Source: CAZAPG01 sp964486935 (GTDB lineage: Bacteria > Chloroflexota > Anaerolineae > 4572-78 > J111). From it: a stretch of 64,000 bases of DNA. Shown piece by piece: positions 26,639 to 34,316 of the stretch. Both the position numbers and the translations under genes were made by a program. Below the pieces are notes generated by a model. It was not told the DNA's origin and ran no database searches. It saw nothing but the letters and a program-made list of their open reading frames with translations. Positions within the stretch are counted from its first letter, which is position 1; every line of letters starts with the position of its first letter. The stretch lies in the NCBI GenBank assembly GCA_964486935.1, contig CAZAPG010000038.1, positions 1 to 64,000 of the forward strand. Direction: 5' to 3'.

Positions 26639-27001
26639 TTATATCCACTCGTCACTGGCTGTAAGTTCTCCGCCGGCGTTGCCGGTGTTAACCGTGCCGG
26701 CCGGCTCCACCAGCAGCATTTGACAGACCTGCTCGGCGTAGGGTTTGTGTTCTACCCCACGGGGGACAACGCACATCTCGCCCGTTTTTAAATTGACTTC
26801 TCCATCCCGAAATTCAATTGTCATTTGCCCGGCCAGAACAATAAATACCTCGTCGGTGTCGGGGTGGCTGTGCCACACAAAATCTCCCTGCATTTTTACC
26901 AGTTTGAAATGGTAATCATTCATTTGAGCGATAATTTTGGGGGACCAGTGCTGTGAGAATTCGGATAACTTGTCGGCAAAATTGATGGCTACAGGTTTCA
27001 T
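26639..27001 (-). CDS. Single-domain cupin protein
   Basis: I start at MKPVAINFAD, with GAGGAAC upstream; the longer frame overlaps the preceding gene. The 120 residues contain cupin motif 1 as WHSHPDTDEVF followed by LAG, and motif 2 as VPRGVEHKP, so a metal ion is probably bound. This small-cupin group includes mannose-6-phosphate isomerase-like and stress-related proteins without defined reactions. It begins 20 bases after the DprA-like gene stop, so the two are likely co-transcribed. Confidence 0.88.
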   Translation of the reverse strand: MKPVAINFADKLSEFSQHWSPKIIAQMNDYHFKLVKMQGDFVWHSHPDTDEVFIVLAGQMTIEFRDGEVNLKTGEMCVVPRGVEHKPYAEQVCQMLLVEPAGTVNTGNAGGELTASDEWI

Positions 27002-27020
27002 AAGCAGTTCCTCATCCAGG

Positions 27021-28148
27021 TTACGAGTCATTTTTGTTTGATTTTTTCTGCAACCGGCTGCGAAGAATTTCTGGAATCTCGCCCCCCAACGAGAGCACTT
27101 CGATAGCTTCGTCACTATCCAGGGGGGGAACTTCTTCAATGCGCAGGCTGTAATCTTCATCGGATTGGGGCGGGTCGGCGGGGGCGGTGGTTGTTAGCGG
27201 GGCCGCTACCAAATCGGCGGGCAACTCCTCTTCATCGGCTTCTTGCATAGCTACATCAACCAGCGCCTGCTGCACAAATTCAACCACTTCGCCGGGGTCG
27301 GTTAGCAAGAGCGCGCCGCGTTCAAGCAGCATGCGGTTGCCGGCGGTATCGGCTTTGACAAACACGGGCAGGCCGCGCTCAAGGGCGGCTGTAGCGCGGG
27401 CCTCGGCGTCGTCGTCGCTTTCGGGGATGAGCAGGGCCATAGTCAGGTAGTCGATAATTAAATTGCGGGCCTCGGCCAGCTTGTCGTGGTAGGGGGTATC
27501 GGGGGCAAAGGGGCTAACCAGCACGGTGCGCCCGGCCTGCACGGCGGGTTCCAACACCTGAGTGGTTTTGATAAAGGCGCTCAAACCCATCGGCAGCACG
27601 GCCACGGTAAAGCCGTTTTGAGTGGTCAACATTGTTTCAAACGTTTCCCGGTCAAGGCCGCGCCCGTAACCGCTAACCAGGCCAATGTCTTCGGCTTCCA
27701 GGGTGTCCATCAGGTTGTTGATAAATTCGGTGGTGGTTTCATCGGTATCCTGACGCCCCAGCATGGTAACGGCGGGTTGGTTCAGCAGGCGGGCGGGACC
27801 GCGAACCCACAACACCAGGGGATGCATGGCCGGAGCCAGGGTGTAAATGAGCCGCCGGGGATATCGCCGGCCGGTGCGAATAATCGGTTCGATGCCTTCG
27901 CTTTGCCACTGGGCCAGCAACCCGGCCTGTTTATCCAGCTTTTTGGCCGCGCCGAGGAGCTGGTTGGCCTCGTGGTCGGGCAGGCCAAAGGTGGTCGATA
28001 AATCGAGCGGGGTGAGGGCAAACAGTTCTGCCAGGCTGCGCTTTTCGGTAATGCACCAGCGCTGGATGATGGGTTTGACCAGGTTGAGTTTTAAGCCGCT
28101 TTCGTTGATAAGGGTCAGCCAGTAAACAATTTCTGAGTGATTAGCCAT
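27021..28148 (-). CDS. Divergent DprA/Smf-like Rossmann protein
   Basis: The 375-residue protein has the DprA layout: a helical N-terminal domain (about 1-90) and a Rossmann core with AVTMLGRQDTD, then VSGYGRGLD (canonical SGxARGID) and VAVLPMGL. It departs from canonical DprA in several motifs: the usual FPRRNRII segment reads LAEARNLII. A long acidic, Pro-rich C-terminal tail of about 80 residues replaces the winged-helix domain. It may bind single-stranded DNA and load RecA during uptake, or a nucleotide, as in other members of this superfamily. A housekeeping DprA may exist elsewhere. Confidence 0.75.
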   Translation of the reverse strand: MANHSEIVYWLTLINESGLKLNLVKPIIQRWCITEKRSLAELFALTPLDLSTTFGLPDHEANQLLGAAKKLDKQAGLLAQWQSEGIEPIIRTGRRYPRRLIYTLAPAMHPLVLWVRGPARLLNQPAVTMLGRQDTDETTTEFINNLMDTLEAEDIGLVSGYGRGLDRETFETMLTTQNGFTVAVLPMGLSAFIKTTQVLEPAVQAGRTVLVSPFAPDTPYHDKLAEARNLIIDYLTMALLIPESDDDAEARATAALERGLPVFVKADTAGNRMLLERGALLLTDPGEVVEFVQQALVDVAMQEADEEELPADLVAAPLTTTAPADPPQSDEDYSLRIEEVPPLDSDEAIEVLSLGGEIPEILRSRLQKKSNKNDS

Positions 28149-28217
28149 AATGCGCTCTGTGAAATTAGAAAATATGTTCTTATATAGTAACCTATTTTGC
28201 TCTAAAAAGCCAACAAG

Positions 28218-28946
28218 TTATTGCACATTCAGGCGAATAACGCAGGGGTTGGGAAAGTTGCCGGTTTGGTCAACCACCACCAGCCTGAACTCGTAGACGC
28301 CGGGCGGCACGGTATCAGAGTTCCAAGAGCCGAGTACGCCTTCGGCCACGCTGGCGTTATATAAATTGATAAAGACCCACTCGTCGGCAGAGGGAACCCG
28401 AAACTCAAATTTGTAGTAATCAAAATTATCAATGGTAGCCGCGCCTCTAATTTGCACCACGCCGTCTACGTCGGCGCCATCGCCCGGTTGGGTAATTCTA
28501 ACGCCGGGGTTGGGGCAATTAGGAACCTGCCCCACCGATACGTTGGGGGTAGGGGTGGGGGTATCGAGAATTATCTCTACGGTGGGCGCTACGGTTGGCG
28601 TTGGGGTTGAGGTAGGCGTTGGGGTGGGCAGCAGGGGCGGCGGCGTTGGGGTGGGCGGCAGGGCCACAATAGGGGTAGGGGTCGGGGTGTCGGGCAGAGG
28701 GGGTACAATTTCGGGCGTAATCAGGCTAAGATAATAAACGCCCATCATCAGCGCCAGCACAATTACAAACCCGGTAAAGGCGCGGGTCATGCGCACGGTG
28801 GCGTTTTCGCGTTCCAGCGTAAAAATAGAGCGCGACCGGTCTCGACGGGCCAGCCACATCAAACGCACAAAAAAAAGGGCAATGAACCCCAAAATTACAT
28901 AAAGCCAGGTATCGAGAACCGCAATTGGCCTGAGAAATTCTAGCAT
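28218..28946 (-). CDS. Membrane-anchored protein with Thr-Pro linker and Ig-like domain
   Basis: The 242-residue protein has a hydrophobic N-terminal segment (about 13-33), a basic stretch, a second segment (about 55-75), then a linker of repeated PTPTP units (about 80-135). The C-terminal domain (about 145-242) starts with a Cys-Pro-Asn-Pro-Gly and has the all-beta pattern of bacterial Ig-like domains. The domain is probably displayed outside the membrane. A strong inverted repeat lies directly before its start codon. The function is unknown. Confidence 0.75.
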   Translation of the reverse strand: MLEFLRPIAVLDTWLYVILGFIALFFVRLMWLARRDRSRSIFTLERENATVRMTRAFTGFVIVLALMMGVYYLSLITPEIVPPLPDTPTPTPIVALPPTPTPPPLLPTPTPTSTPTPTVAPTVEIILDTPTPTPNVSVGQVPNCPNPGVRITQPGDGADVDGVVQIRGAATIDNFDYYKFEFRVPSADEWVFINLYNASVAEGVLGSWNSDTVPPGVYEFRLVVVDQTGNFPNPCVIRLNVQ

Positions 28947-28950
28947 AAGG

Positions 28951-29003
28951 GTTTGTATACTCTTAAGTCAGGTGATTTTTGTCAAGGCTTAGAGTATACA
29001 AAC
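28951..29003. repeat. Long inverted repeat abutting a start codon
   Basis: GTTTGTATACTCTTAAG (28951-28967) and CTTAGAGTATACAAAC (28988-29003) are complementary apart from one bulged base. The left arm begins 5 bases from the ATG of the anchored Ig-like gene on the minus strand, where its ribosome binding site should be. It could be a PNP terminator, an operator or a translation-controlling hairpin. Confidence 0.7.
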
Positions 29004-29048
29004 AGGCATAAATAGAGGCAAATTGCCTGAAAGATTCAACCTTGTTGC

Positions 29049-29906
29049 CTAAGCCATTTGGGCCAAAATGCCCTTTAAGAGCAGCATCAATTTGGGCACA
29101 ATAATTTTGCCGGTTTCCAGCACCTCTTCGTGGCTGGTTTCGGCCTTGGAGGTGGTTTCTTGAATGGAGATATTGGTAATGCTGCTAATGCCCAGCACCC
29201 GTAGGCCGCCGTGGCTGGCTACGGTGGCCTCTGGGGCGGTTGACATACCCACGGCGTCGACCCCAATAATTTTAAGAAAGCGGATTTCGGCGGGCGTTTC
29301 AAACGCGGGGCCGGCTACGCAGGCATAAACCCCTTCTTGCAGAGTTATTTTTTGCTCGGCAGCGACCCGCCGGGCCAGGTCAATCAGTTCAGCATCGTAC
29401 ACGTGGGTCATACTGGGAAAGCGAAGGCCGAATTCATCTAAATTGGGGCCGCGCAGCGGGTGATGGCCGGCCATGCCTACAAAATTGAGATGGTCGGTAA
29501 TGAGCATTAAATCGCCGGCCCGAAAGTTACGGTTGATACCGCCGGCGGCGTTGGTAACAATTAAGGTTTTGAGGCCCATCACCTGCATCACCCGCACCGG
29601 AAAAGTGATATGCTGCGGCGAGTAGCCTTCGTAAAAGTGAGAGCGCCCCTGCATTACCATCACCATTTGGCCGGCCAGTTGGCCTATGACCAGCCGGCCG
29701 GCGTGTCCCTGCACCCCGGAGTGGGGAAAGTTGGGAATTTCCTGGTAAGGGATATTAACAGCCGATTCAATCTCATCGGCCAGCGGGCTAAGGCCGGAAC
29801 CTAAAATAAGGGCAATTGTGGGCCGGTGTTGGGTTTGGCCAGAAATGTAATCGGCGGCCTGTTTGAATTCGTCGTAATCAAAAAAACTTTTGGATTTGAT
29901 TTTCAT
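29049..29906 (-). CDS. punA: Purine nucleoside phosphorylase
   Basis: The 285-residue protein matches the trimeric PNP family: phosphate-binding GSGLSPLAD near 36, MQGRSHFYEGY, TNAAGGIN, the Glu-containing GPAFETPAEIR and the base-contacting Asn in SSITNIS. It splits guanosine/inosine-type nucleosides with phosphate in the cytosol for purine salvage. The Asn suggests 6-oxopurines rather than methylthioadenosine. It stands alone between the Xer gene and an Ig-like protein, with a terminator on its upstream side. Confidence 0.93.
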   Translation of the reverse strand: MKIKSKSFFDYDEFKQAADYISGQTQHRPTIALILGSGLSPLADEIESAVNIPYQEIPNFPHSGVQGHAGRLVIGQLAGQMVMVMQGRSHFYEGYSPQHITFPVRVMQVMGLKTLIVTNAAGGINRNFRAGDLMLITDHLNFVGMAGHHPLRGPNLDEFGLRFPSMTHVYDAELIDLARRVAAEQKITLQEGVYACVAGPAFETPAEIRFLKIIGVDAVGMSTAPEATVASHGGLRVLGISSITNISIQETTSKAETSHEEVLETGKIIVPKLMLLLKGILAQMA

Positions 29907-29929
29907 TGGTTAATTTCCCCCGACATAAA

Positions 29930-29965
29930 ATAAAAAATGCAGAGTGATGCGTGGCTCTGCATTTT
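29930..29965 (-). terminator. Intrinsic terminator after the Xer recombinase gene
   Basis: On the minus strand AAAATGCAGAG pairs with CTCTGCATTTT around a ten-base loop, followed by TTATTTTA. A perfect 14-base palindrome, TTGTCAATTGACAA (29967-29980), lies between it and the stop codon and may extend the structure or bind a protein. Confidence 0.8.
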
Positions 29966-29999
29966 GTTGTCAATTGACAATCATGGCAATTGGACAGGT

Positions 30000-30887
30000 T
30001 TATTTTTCCTCTTCTTTTTCCTGAAGGTGGGCGTATACCTGGGTGGTAGAAATATTGGCATGTCCCAATAGTTTTTGAATATCTTGCAGCGATTTGCCCT
30101 GGCTTAATTTGTGGGCGGCAAAAGAGTGGCGCAGGGTGTGAGGCGTCACTTCAGAGGAGATGCCCACCGCTTCTACATAATGTTTAATAATCAGCCACAG
30201 CCCCTGGCGGGTCAGCCGTTGCCCCCGATTGTTTAAGAACATGGCCTGTTCGTTGGGGTCGTGCACCAGTTGCTCGCGGGCGTTGTCAATATAAATTCTT
30301 AGAGTTTCAAGCACCTTGCCGTTGAGGGGGATTTCTCGCTCTTTGCTGGCCCGTTTGCCCCGCACCCACACTTTACCGCCGTTATTTTCAAACTCCACGT
30401 CAGACACATCCAGCGATACCAGTTCGGTAACGCGCATACCCGAGGCATAAAGCATTTCTAACAGCGCCAAATCTCGTTGAGATTTTGGGCCGCTTTCTTC
30501 GGCGGGGGCGTTAAGCAGCCGGTCAATCTCGCCGGGGGAGATGGCTTTGGGCAGCCGTTTTTTAACTTTGGGCGAATCGAGGGTAAAGGTGGGGTCTTCT
30601 TTAATAACGCTTTCGGCCATTAAAAAATGAAAATACGATTTAATAGCGGCAACTTTTCTGGCAACGGTTGAGGAAGTATACCCGCTACCTTCTTTAAGAT
30701 GCTCGATATAATTGGTGATGGCATCTTTATCGATATCGGTCCAGTTTTCTGGCTTCTCTCCGTCCATATCTTCAGAAATAAACTGAAAAAACTGGTTGAG
30801 GTCATTCTGGTAGGCGGCAATAGTATTTTCAGCGTACTTCTTTTCTTCCTCAAGGAATTTCAGAAAATCCTGGATATTCTCTTTCAT
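30000..30887 (-). CDS. Tyrosine recombinase of the XerC/XerD type
   Basis: At 295 residues it has the standard two-domain Xer form: a core-binding domain (1-90) and a catalytic domain with Arg in SGMRVTEL, Lys in VRGKRASKE, HTLRHSFA, LLGHANI and the nucleophile Tyr in TTQVYAHL. Length and completeness fit a chromosome-dimer-resolving Xer rather than an island integrase. I cannot decide between XerC and XerD. No dif-like site was recognised nearby. It is divergent from the LysM lipoprotein gene. Confidence 0.9.
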   Translation of the reverse strand: MKENIQDFLKFLEEEKKYAENTIAAYQNDLNQFFQFISEDMDGEKPENWTDIDKDAITNYIEHLKEGSGYTSSTVARKVAAIKSYFHFLMAESVIKEDPTFTLDSPKVKKRLPKAISPGEIDRLLNAPAEESGPKSQRDLALLEMLYASGMRVTELVSLDVSDVEFENNGGKVWVRGKRASKEREIPLNGKVLETLRIYIDNAREQLVHDPNEQAMFLNNRGQRLTRQGLWLIIKHYVEAVGISSEVTPHTLRHSFAAHKLSQGKSLQDIQKLLGHANISTTQVYAHLQEKEEEK

Positions 30888-31256
30888 TATTGTTTCCTTA
30901 TGCGGGTTTCATTGATATAACAACATAGCGGCGCGCTATCGGTTTGGTGTTAATGGGCTTTTGTTAACTTTGAAATCGCTCTGTGAGAGTAGACGAAGTT
31001 CGCTAACAACAAGGTGGCAATGTTGTTTTGCGCTAAAGTTACAGCCACATACACAGATAAAAAGGGGAATTAAGTAACCCCATTTTACCAAAACTTTTCA
31101 TAACAATCAAGTCAAATTCAAGAATATGTAGAGCTAAAGTTAGAAAACCAGGGCATCAACCTGTATTCAGCTTAATTATGCCGATTTTTCTCTACCAGCG
31201 CGCAGTTGTGGTACAATGCTGCTCTATCTCTAAAGGTTATCTGTGAGGTTAATTTT
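30888..31256. other. Divergent intergenic region, Xer and LysM lipoprotein genes
   Basis: This AT-rich gap of 369 bases must hold promoters for both flanking genes. TACAAT at 31211-31216 is a possible minus-ten element for the plus-strand gene, with a poor minus-thirty-five. A small dyad AACAACA/TGTTGTT (31005-31011, 31021-31027) could be an operator. No gene or RNA is supported. Confidence 0.4.
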
Positions 31257-32234
31257 GTGAAGCGTTTGAGCTTGTGGATATTTACCGGCCTGGCGGTTTT
31301 GGCCTGCGGGCGACTCATCACCCCCACCCCGGCAGCGGTCAACAAGGCGGCTACCACCCCACCCACCCCCGGCGCCATCCGGGCCAGCAGCACCCCGCGC
31401 CCCACCTCTACCCCCAGAATTGCCACTCCAATTGCCAGCCCAACCCCCACCGTAACGCCAACCCCAGTCATCTACAGCGTTCAATCTGGCGACACGCTGC
31501 TAAAAATTGCTATTCAGTTTGACACCTCCACCGAGGCCATTCAAGAAGCCAATGGCATTATCGACCCGCGATTTTTGCAAATAGGGCAGCAGCTTATTAT
31601 TCCCCCCCCGGCTGCCGATGCTGAAGCGCCGCCAACGCCAACGCCTACGCCGCCGCCCCTGGAAGTAACCACCATCAATTTTCAGCCAACAACGCACGGG
31701 GCGCTATGGTGTTTGGGAACCGTTGAAAACCCCGGCAACGATTACTTAACCGGCGTAGTGATTGAAGCCGCGCTGTTTGATAGCGAAGGCGTGTTACTAT
31801 CCAGAGAAGCCGCTTTTACCCAACTCGACGTGGTGCCGCCGGGACAATCGGCTCCTTTTGCCATTTTGTTTGAATCGCCGCCTTCTCAATTTGCCCAGTA
31901 TCAGGTAGCAGCCGTGGCCGGCGTTCCAATATCAAGCCAGAGCCGCTACTACTTTGACCTTGAAACATTTGACCTGCGCGGCGCGCCACAGGGAATTGCC
32001 ACCTACAAAATTAACGGGCAGTTACGCAACTTTGGCGCTGAAGACGTTGAGTCGATTCGCCTGGTGGCCGTAGCTTTTGATAGCGACAACCGCGTGCTGG
32101 CTCAACGGCAGGCCGAGTTGGCTGTCACTTTACTGAGAGCCGGTTCTACCACACCCTTTGAAATAGACCTCATTATCCCAAACGGCAGCGTAGAGCACTA
32201 TGAGGTAATAGCCCAGGGATTAAAGGCGCAGTAA
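31257..32234 (+). CDS. LysM-domain lipoprotein with FxLYD-like repeats
   Basis: A GTG start with GAGG upstream gives a clean lipoprotein signal (KRLSLWIF then LAVLAC), better than a longer ATG frame that hides it. A Thr-Pro linker follows, then one LysM domain (about 70-120, YSVQSGDTLLKIA), a second TPTP linker and two beta-rich repeats of about 90 residues like FxLYD domains. LysM binds glycan chains, so the protein probably attaches to cell-wall material outside the membrane. The function of the repeats is unknown. Confidence 0.85.
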   Translation: MKRLSLWIFTGLAVLACGRLITPTPAAVNKAATTPPTPGAIRASSTPRPTSTPRIATPIASPTPTVTPTPVIYSVQSGDTLLKIAIQFDTSTEAIQEANGIIDPRFLQIGQQLIIPPPAADAEAPPTPTPTPPPLEVTTINFQPTTHGALWCLGTVENPGNDYLTGVVIEAALFDSEGVLLSREAAFTQLDVVPPGQSAPFAILFESPPSQFAQYQVAAVAGVPISSQSRYYFDLETFDLRGAPQGIATYKINGQLRNFGAEDVESIRLVAVAFDSDNRVLAQRQAELAVTLLRAGSTTPFEIDLIIPNGSVEHYEVIAQGLKAQ

Positions 32235-32292
32235 CCCTCCGCCCCAAAATGTTGGCCGGAATGAGCTAACATTAGAATTTAACATAATCTGA

Positions 32293-32321
32293 TTGACATA
32301 TTACTACGCTTATTGTATGAT
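32293..32321 (+). promoter_or_regulatory. Sigma-70 promoter for the FtsL/DivIC-like gene
   Basis: A perfect TTGACA and a TATGAT are separated by 17 bases, about 50 bases before the GTG start of the next gene. Confidence 0.75.
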
Positions 32322-32373
32322 GACTCTTGCCAGATAAACTGCTCATGTTGGGCTTTACCCAAAAGGAAAATTT

Positions 32374-32808
32374 GTGAGAAAAAAGATACAAAGTCCAAAA
32401 GCCCCCCTGGCCCAATTTATTGCTATTATCGCCCTCACCATTTCTCTGTTTTTAATTGTAGATTTTGGGCGGCGGGCGGCAGCCAACTACCGCAGCCAAC
32501 GTGAGGCCGAACGATTAACCCAAGAAGTTGAAGCAGCCCGCCGGTATCAGGCCAAATTATTAGCCCAACGCACCTACGCTGCCAGCGATTTATATATAGA
32601 AGAAATAGCCCGTAAAGAATTAAAATGGGTTCAGCCGGGTGAGATCGTAGTGGTGGTACTGCCCACCCTTGAGCCATCCGGTTCTATTAACCCCGCCGCC
32701 AAAACAGACCAATCCAGACAGGCTTATGTTACCTCGCCACAAGAGGCGTGGTGGCTACTCTTTTTTGGCGACCAGTTCCCCTCCCATCTACCTGTCGATG
32801 CCCCCTAA
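32374..32808 (+). CDS. FtsL/DivIC-type septum-associated protein
   Basis: The GTG start follows AAAAGGAAAATTT. The 144-residue protein has a short basic cytosolic tail, one membrane segment (about 12-32), a coiled coil of about 40 residues (QREAERLTQEVEAARRYQ) and a conserved-like EEIARKELKWVQPGE segment, as in DivIC/FtsL cell-division proteins that bridge the divisome. The C-terminus is longer than usual, with a Trp-Trp stretch. It has its own promoter and precedes tRNA-Met. Confidence 0.85.
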   Translation: MRKKIQSPKAPLAQFIAIIALTISLFLIVDFGRRAAANYRSQREAERLTQEVEAARRYQAKLLAQRTYAASDLYIEEIARKELKWVQPGEIVVVVLPTLEPSGSINPAAKTDQSRQAYVTSPQEAWWLLFFGDQFPSHLPVDAP

Positions 32809-32809
32809 T

Positions 32810-32837
32810 TTGACACGCCCAACCTTTTGATTAAAAT
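32810..32837 (+). promoter_or_regulatory. Promoter of the tRNA-Met gene
   Basis: TTGACA and TAAAAT with a 16-base spacer end 14 bases before the mature tRNA 5' end. Confidence 0.75.
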
Positions 32838-32851
32838 GACAGCATCCAAAT

Positions 32852-32925
32852 GCTGATGTAGCTCAGTCGGTTAGAGCACGGAACTCATAATTCCGGGGTC
32901 GGTGGTTCAAGTCCACCCATCAGCA
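32852..32925 (+). tRNA. tRNA-Met (CAT), elongator type
   Basis: The cloverleaf is complete. The acceptor GCTGATG pairs with CATCAGC, T8-A9 and a GCTC/GAGC D-stem follow, the anticodon stem is CGGAA/TTCCG with loop CTCATAA (CAT at 32886-32888), and the T arm is GGTGG-TTCAAGT-CCACC. The discriminator is A and CCA is not encoded. The first pair is G-C and the stem lacks the three G-C pairs of initiators, so it is the elongator. A tRNA-Ile decoding ATA cannot be fully excluded. Confidence 0.94.
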
Positions 32926-32956
32926 CTAAGGTCGAATCCCGGCCGTAGTGAAAACT

Positions 32957-32982
32957 CTGCCGGTAAATCGGCAGTTTTTTTT
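32957..32982 (+). terminator. Intrinsic terminator of tRNA-Met
   Basis: CTGCCG and CGGCAG flank a six-base loop and are followed by eight T. Confidence 0.88.
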
Positions 32983-33449
32983 ATTTGAGATAAACAAGGT
33001 TAGAGTCTCATTCAATATACAAAAAGATAAGTCCTTGCTCCAACAAAAATCTGATTTAGCAAAATGTAACTGAATACTCAAACGTTCACCTTCAATGAAG
33101 AGAGCGGCTCGCATTTCCTGGCCAAGGGGCTAACCAGAAAGGCGAAGCTGTCTTCACTCAGGTAAACCAGGTTCTTAGTACAGAGGTCTGCAAAACCTCT
33201 GTACTTGCGGAAGCGAAAAAATAACAGTCAGTGTAGGTTTTTTTGTTACCCTAAGTTTTGGTAGAGCATTTAACTGAAAATAAAAGAGCCTACCAAAGCT
33301 AAATCGGGGACAATTACAGAGCAAAATTAGTAAAAATCGATTAGTATTTTTATTTTGGCCGTTTCCCGGCCATCTCTTAAAGCCCCACCGGGACTCGGCG
33401 GGACTTTTTTGTTTATTGGGTCTGATCGAGAGCATAGGAGGCCCAGGTT
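32983..33449. other. Non-coding stretch with a hairpin repeat
   Basis: About 470 AT-rich bases follow the tRNA terminator. No supported gene is seen. It contains the inverted repeat at 33177-33205, and an imperfect GC-rich stem followed by TTTTTT near 33381-33411 that could be a terminator of an upstream or lost transcript. Confidence 0.5.
33177..33205. repeat. Inverted repeat AGTACAGAGGT, 11-base arms
   Basis: AGTACAGAGGT and ACCTCTGTACT are perfect complements separated by CTGCAAA. No T-tract follows. It resembles a dispersed palindromic repeat; another of similar design occurs at 48644-48676. Confidence 0.7.
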
Positions 33450-33953
33450 ATGCCTAATGGAAAATCACCAGCACACACCCTAGAATTAGAAGTACCGACC
33501 TATCTCCCTTTGCCTGAGGCTGCCAACAAATATAATCTCTCCGAAAATATGTTGACCCAACTTATTCAAGCTGGTAAGATTGAAGCAGTTCGATTGCCCT
33601 CGGGAGAACTACTTGTGTCTGCGGAAAATGGTCAATCAAAAACCAAAGAGATGATTATAAACGAAAAGTATCCTCATTTGAAGGGTAACCCAATTACAAT
33701 AACCGAAGCGGCGGAAAAATACGAGTTGCCAAGATCAACAATCGAAAAGTGGTTAGAGCGTAAGTATATTGAGATAGTTGATCCTGACTCATATCCAATG
33801 AAAGTAGACGAGGCTGATGTATTATACTGCGTCGATGTCTATCGTCAACGAAAAGCCTTGGGGATAACAGGGGGAGTTCCTTTGTTAGATGAAAACGGAC
33901 TTCCTTATCAGCTTAAGCACCCGGACCTGTCGAAACGTCGCCGAATGCAATGA
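33450..33953 (+). CDS. Double helix-turn-helix (excisionase/MerR-like) protein
   Basis: The 167-residue protein contains two winged-HTH-like modules. The first is YLPLPEAANKYNLSE, with LIQAGKIEAVRL. The second is ITITEAAEKYELPRS, with WLERKYIEIV. This is the pattern of excisionase-type DNA binders. AGGAGGC lies just before the ATG. Base composition is visibly more AT-rich than in most neighbours. It lies beside a tRNA gene in a patch with hairpins and a broken gene, hinting at accessory DNA, but no integrase belongs to it. The target and role are unknown. Confidence 0.75.
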   Translation: MPNGKSPAHTLELEVPTYLPLPEAANKYNLSENMLTQLIQAGKIEAVRLPSGELLVSAENGQSKTKEMIINEKYPHLKGNPITITEAAEKYELPRSTIEKWLERKYIEIVDPDSYPMKVDEADVLYCVDVYRQRKALGITGGVPLLDENGLPYQLKHPDLSKRRRMQ

Positions 33954-33998
33954 ATTATCGATAAACAAAATTAGAATTTTTTGAATAACTCGTCTGGA

Positions 33999-34020
33999 AG
34001 CGGCTAAAGCCGCTTTTTTT
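33999..34020 (+). terminator. Intrinsic terminator after the double-HTH gene
   Basis: AGCGGCT, a two-base AA loop and AGCCGCT are followed by TTTTTT. Confidence 0.85.
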
Positions 34021-34066
34021 ATCACAGGTTCCCCTAGCACCATTTACAGCTAGGGGAATTTGTGAT
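34021..34066. repeat. 18-base inverted repeat with ten-base loop
   Basis: ATCACAGGTTCCCCTAGC and GCTAGGGGAATTTGTGAT pair at all positions if two G-U wobbles are allowed. It follows directly on the terminator of the double-HTH gene and precedes the broken gene. It could be an operator, a processing hairpin or the end of a mobile element. Confidence 0.7.
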
Positions 34067-34128
34067 AATATGTAGCCATTCTCAAACAACATCTATAGAT
34101 GATTAGCAGAGTAACCTTGGAGGCAGAA

Positions 34129-34316
34129 ATGTCTCAACAAATAAAACCACAACAGCAGGTCGAATATCATCCTGACGAAAGAGGTATGGAGACAGGGTAA
34201 CAGGTTTCAACTACAACTATTGGGCAGACAAGGCTACGAGATTTGGATTGGACTCTGATAAAATTGATTTTCAGAGTGAAGGTTTCTATTATTACCTTAA
34301 TTTCGAGTTAGGGCTA
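34129..34316 (+). pseudogene. Frameshifted and truncated gene of unknown function
   Basis: A strong ribosome site (TTGGAGG) precedes ATG, and 23 codons follow (MSQQIKPQQQVEYHPDERG) before TAA at 34198. A different frame over the same region continues as clearly protein-like sequence (RVTGFNYNYWADKATRFG, then IDFQSEGFYYYLNFELGL). Restoring one base near 34186 joins the two. The reading then ends exactly where the convergent DUF4392 gene stops, so the 3' end appears lost. No family recognised; the aromatic alternating pattern suggests beta structure. Confidence 0.6.

Noticed and set aside
28540..28700. Repeated CCNACC/GGNNGG stretch as a CRISPR or tandem DNA repeat
   Set aside because: It encodes the Thr-Pro linker of the anchored protein and has no spacers or constant repeat unit.
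30000..30887. Xer recombinase as an island integrase
   Set aside because: Its length and motifs are those of XerC/XerD, it has a normal terminator and is not beside phage or transfer genes.
32852..34316. tRNA-Met as an attachment site for a genomic island ending within the window
   Set aside because: I could not find a second copy of the tRNA 3' end downstream, and the only recombinase nearby looks like a housekeeping Xer on the other side.
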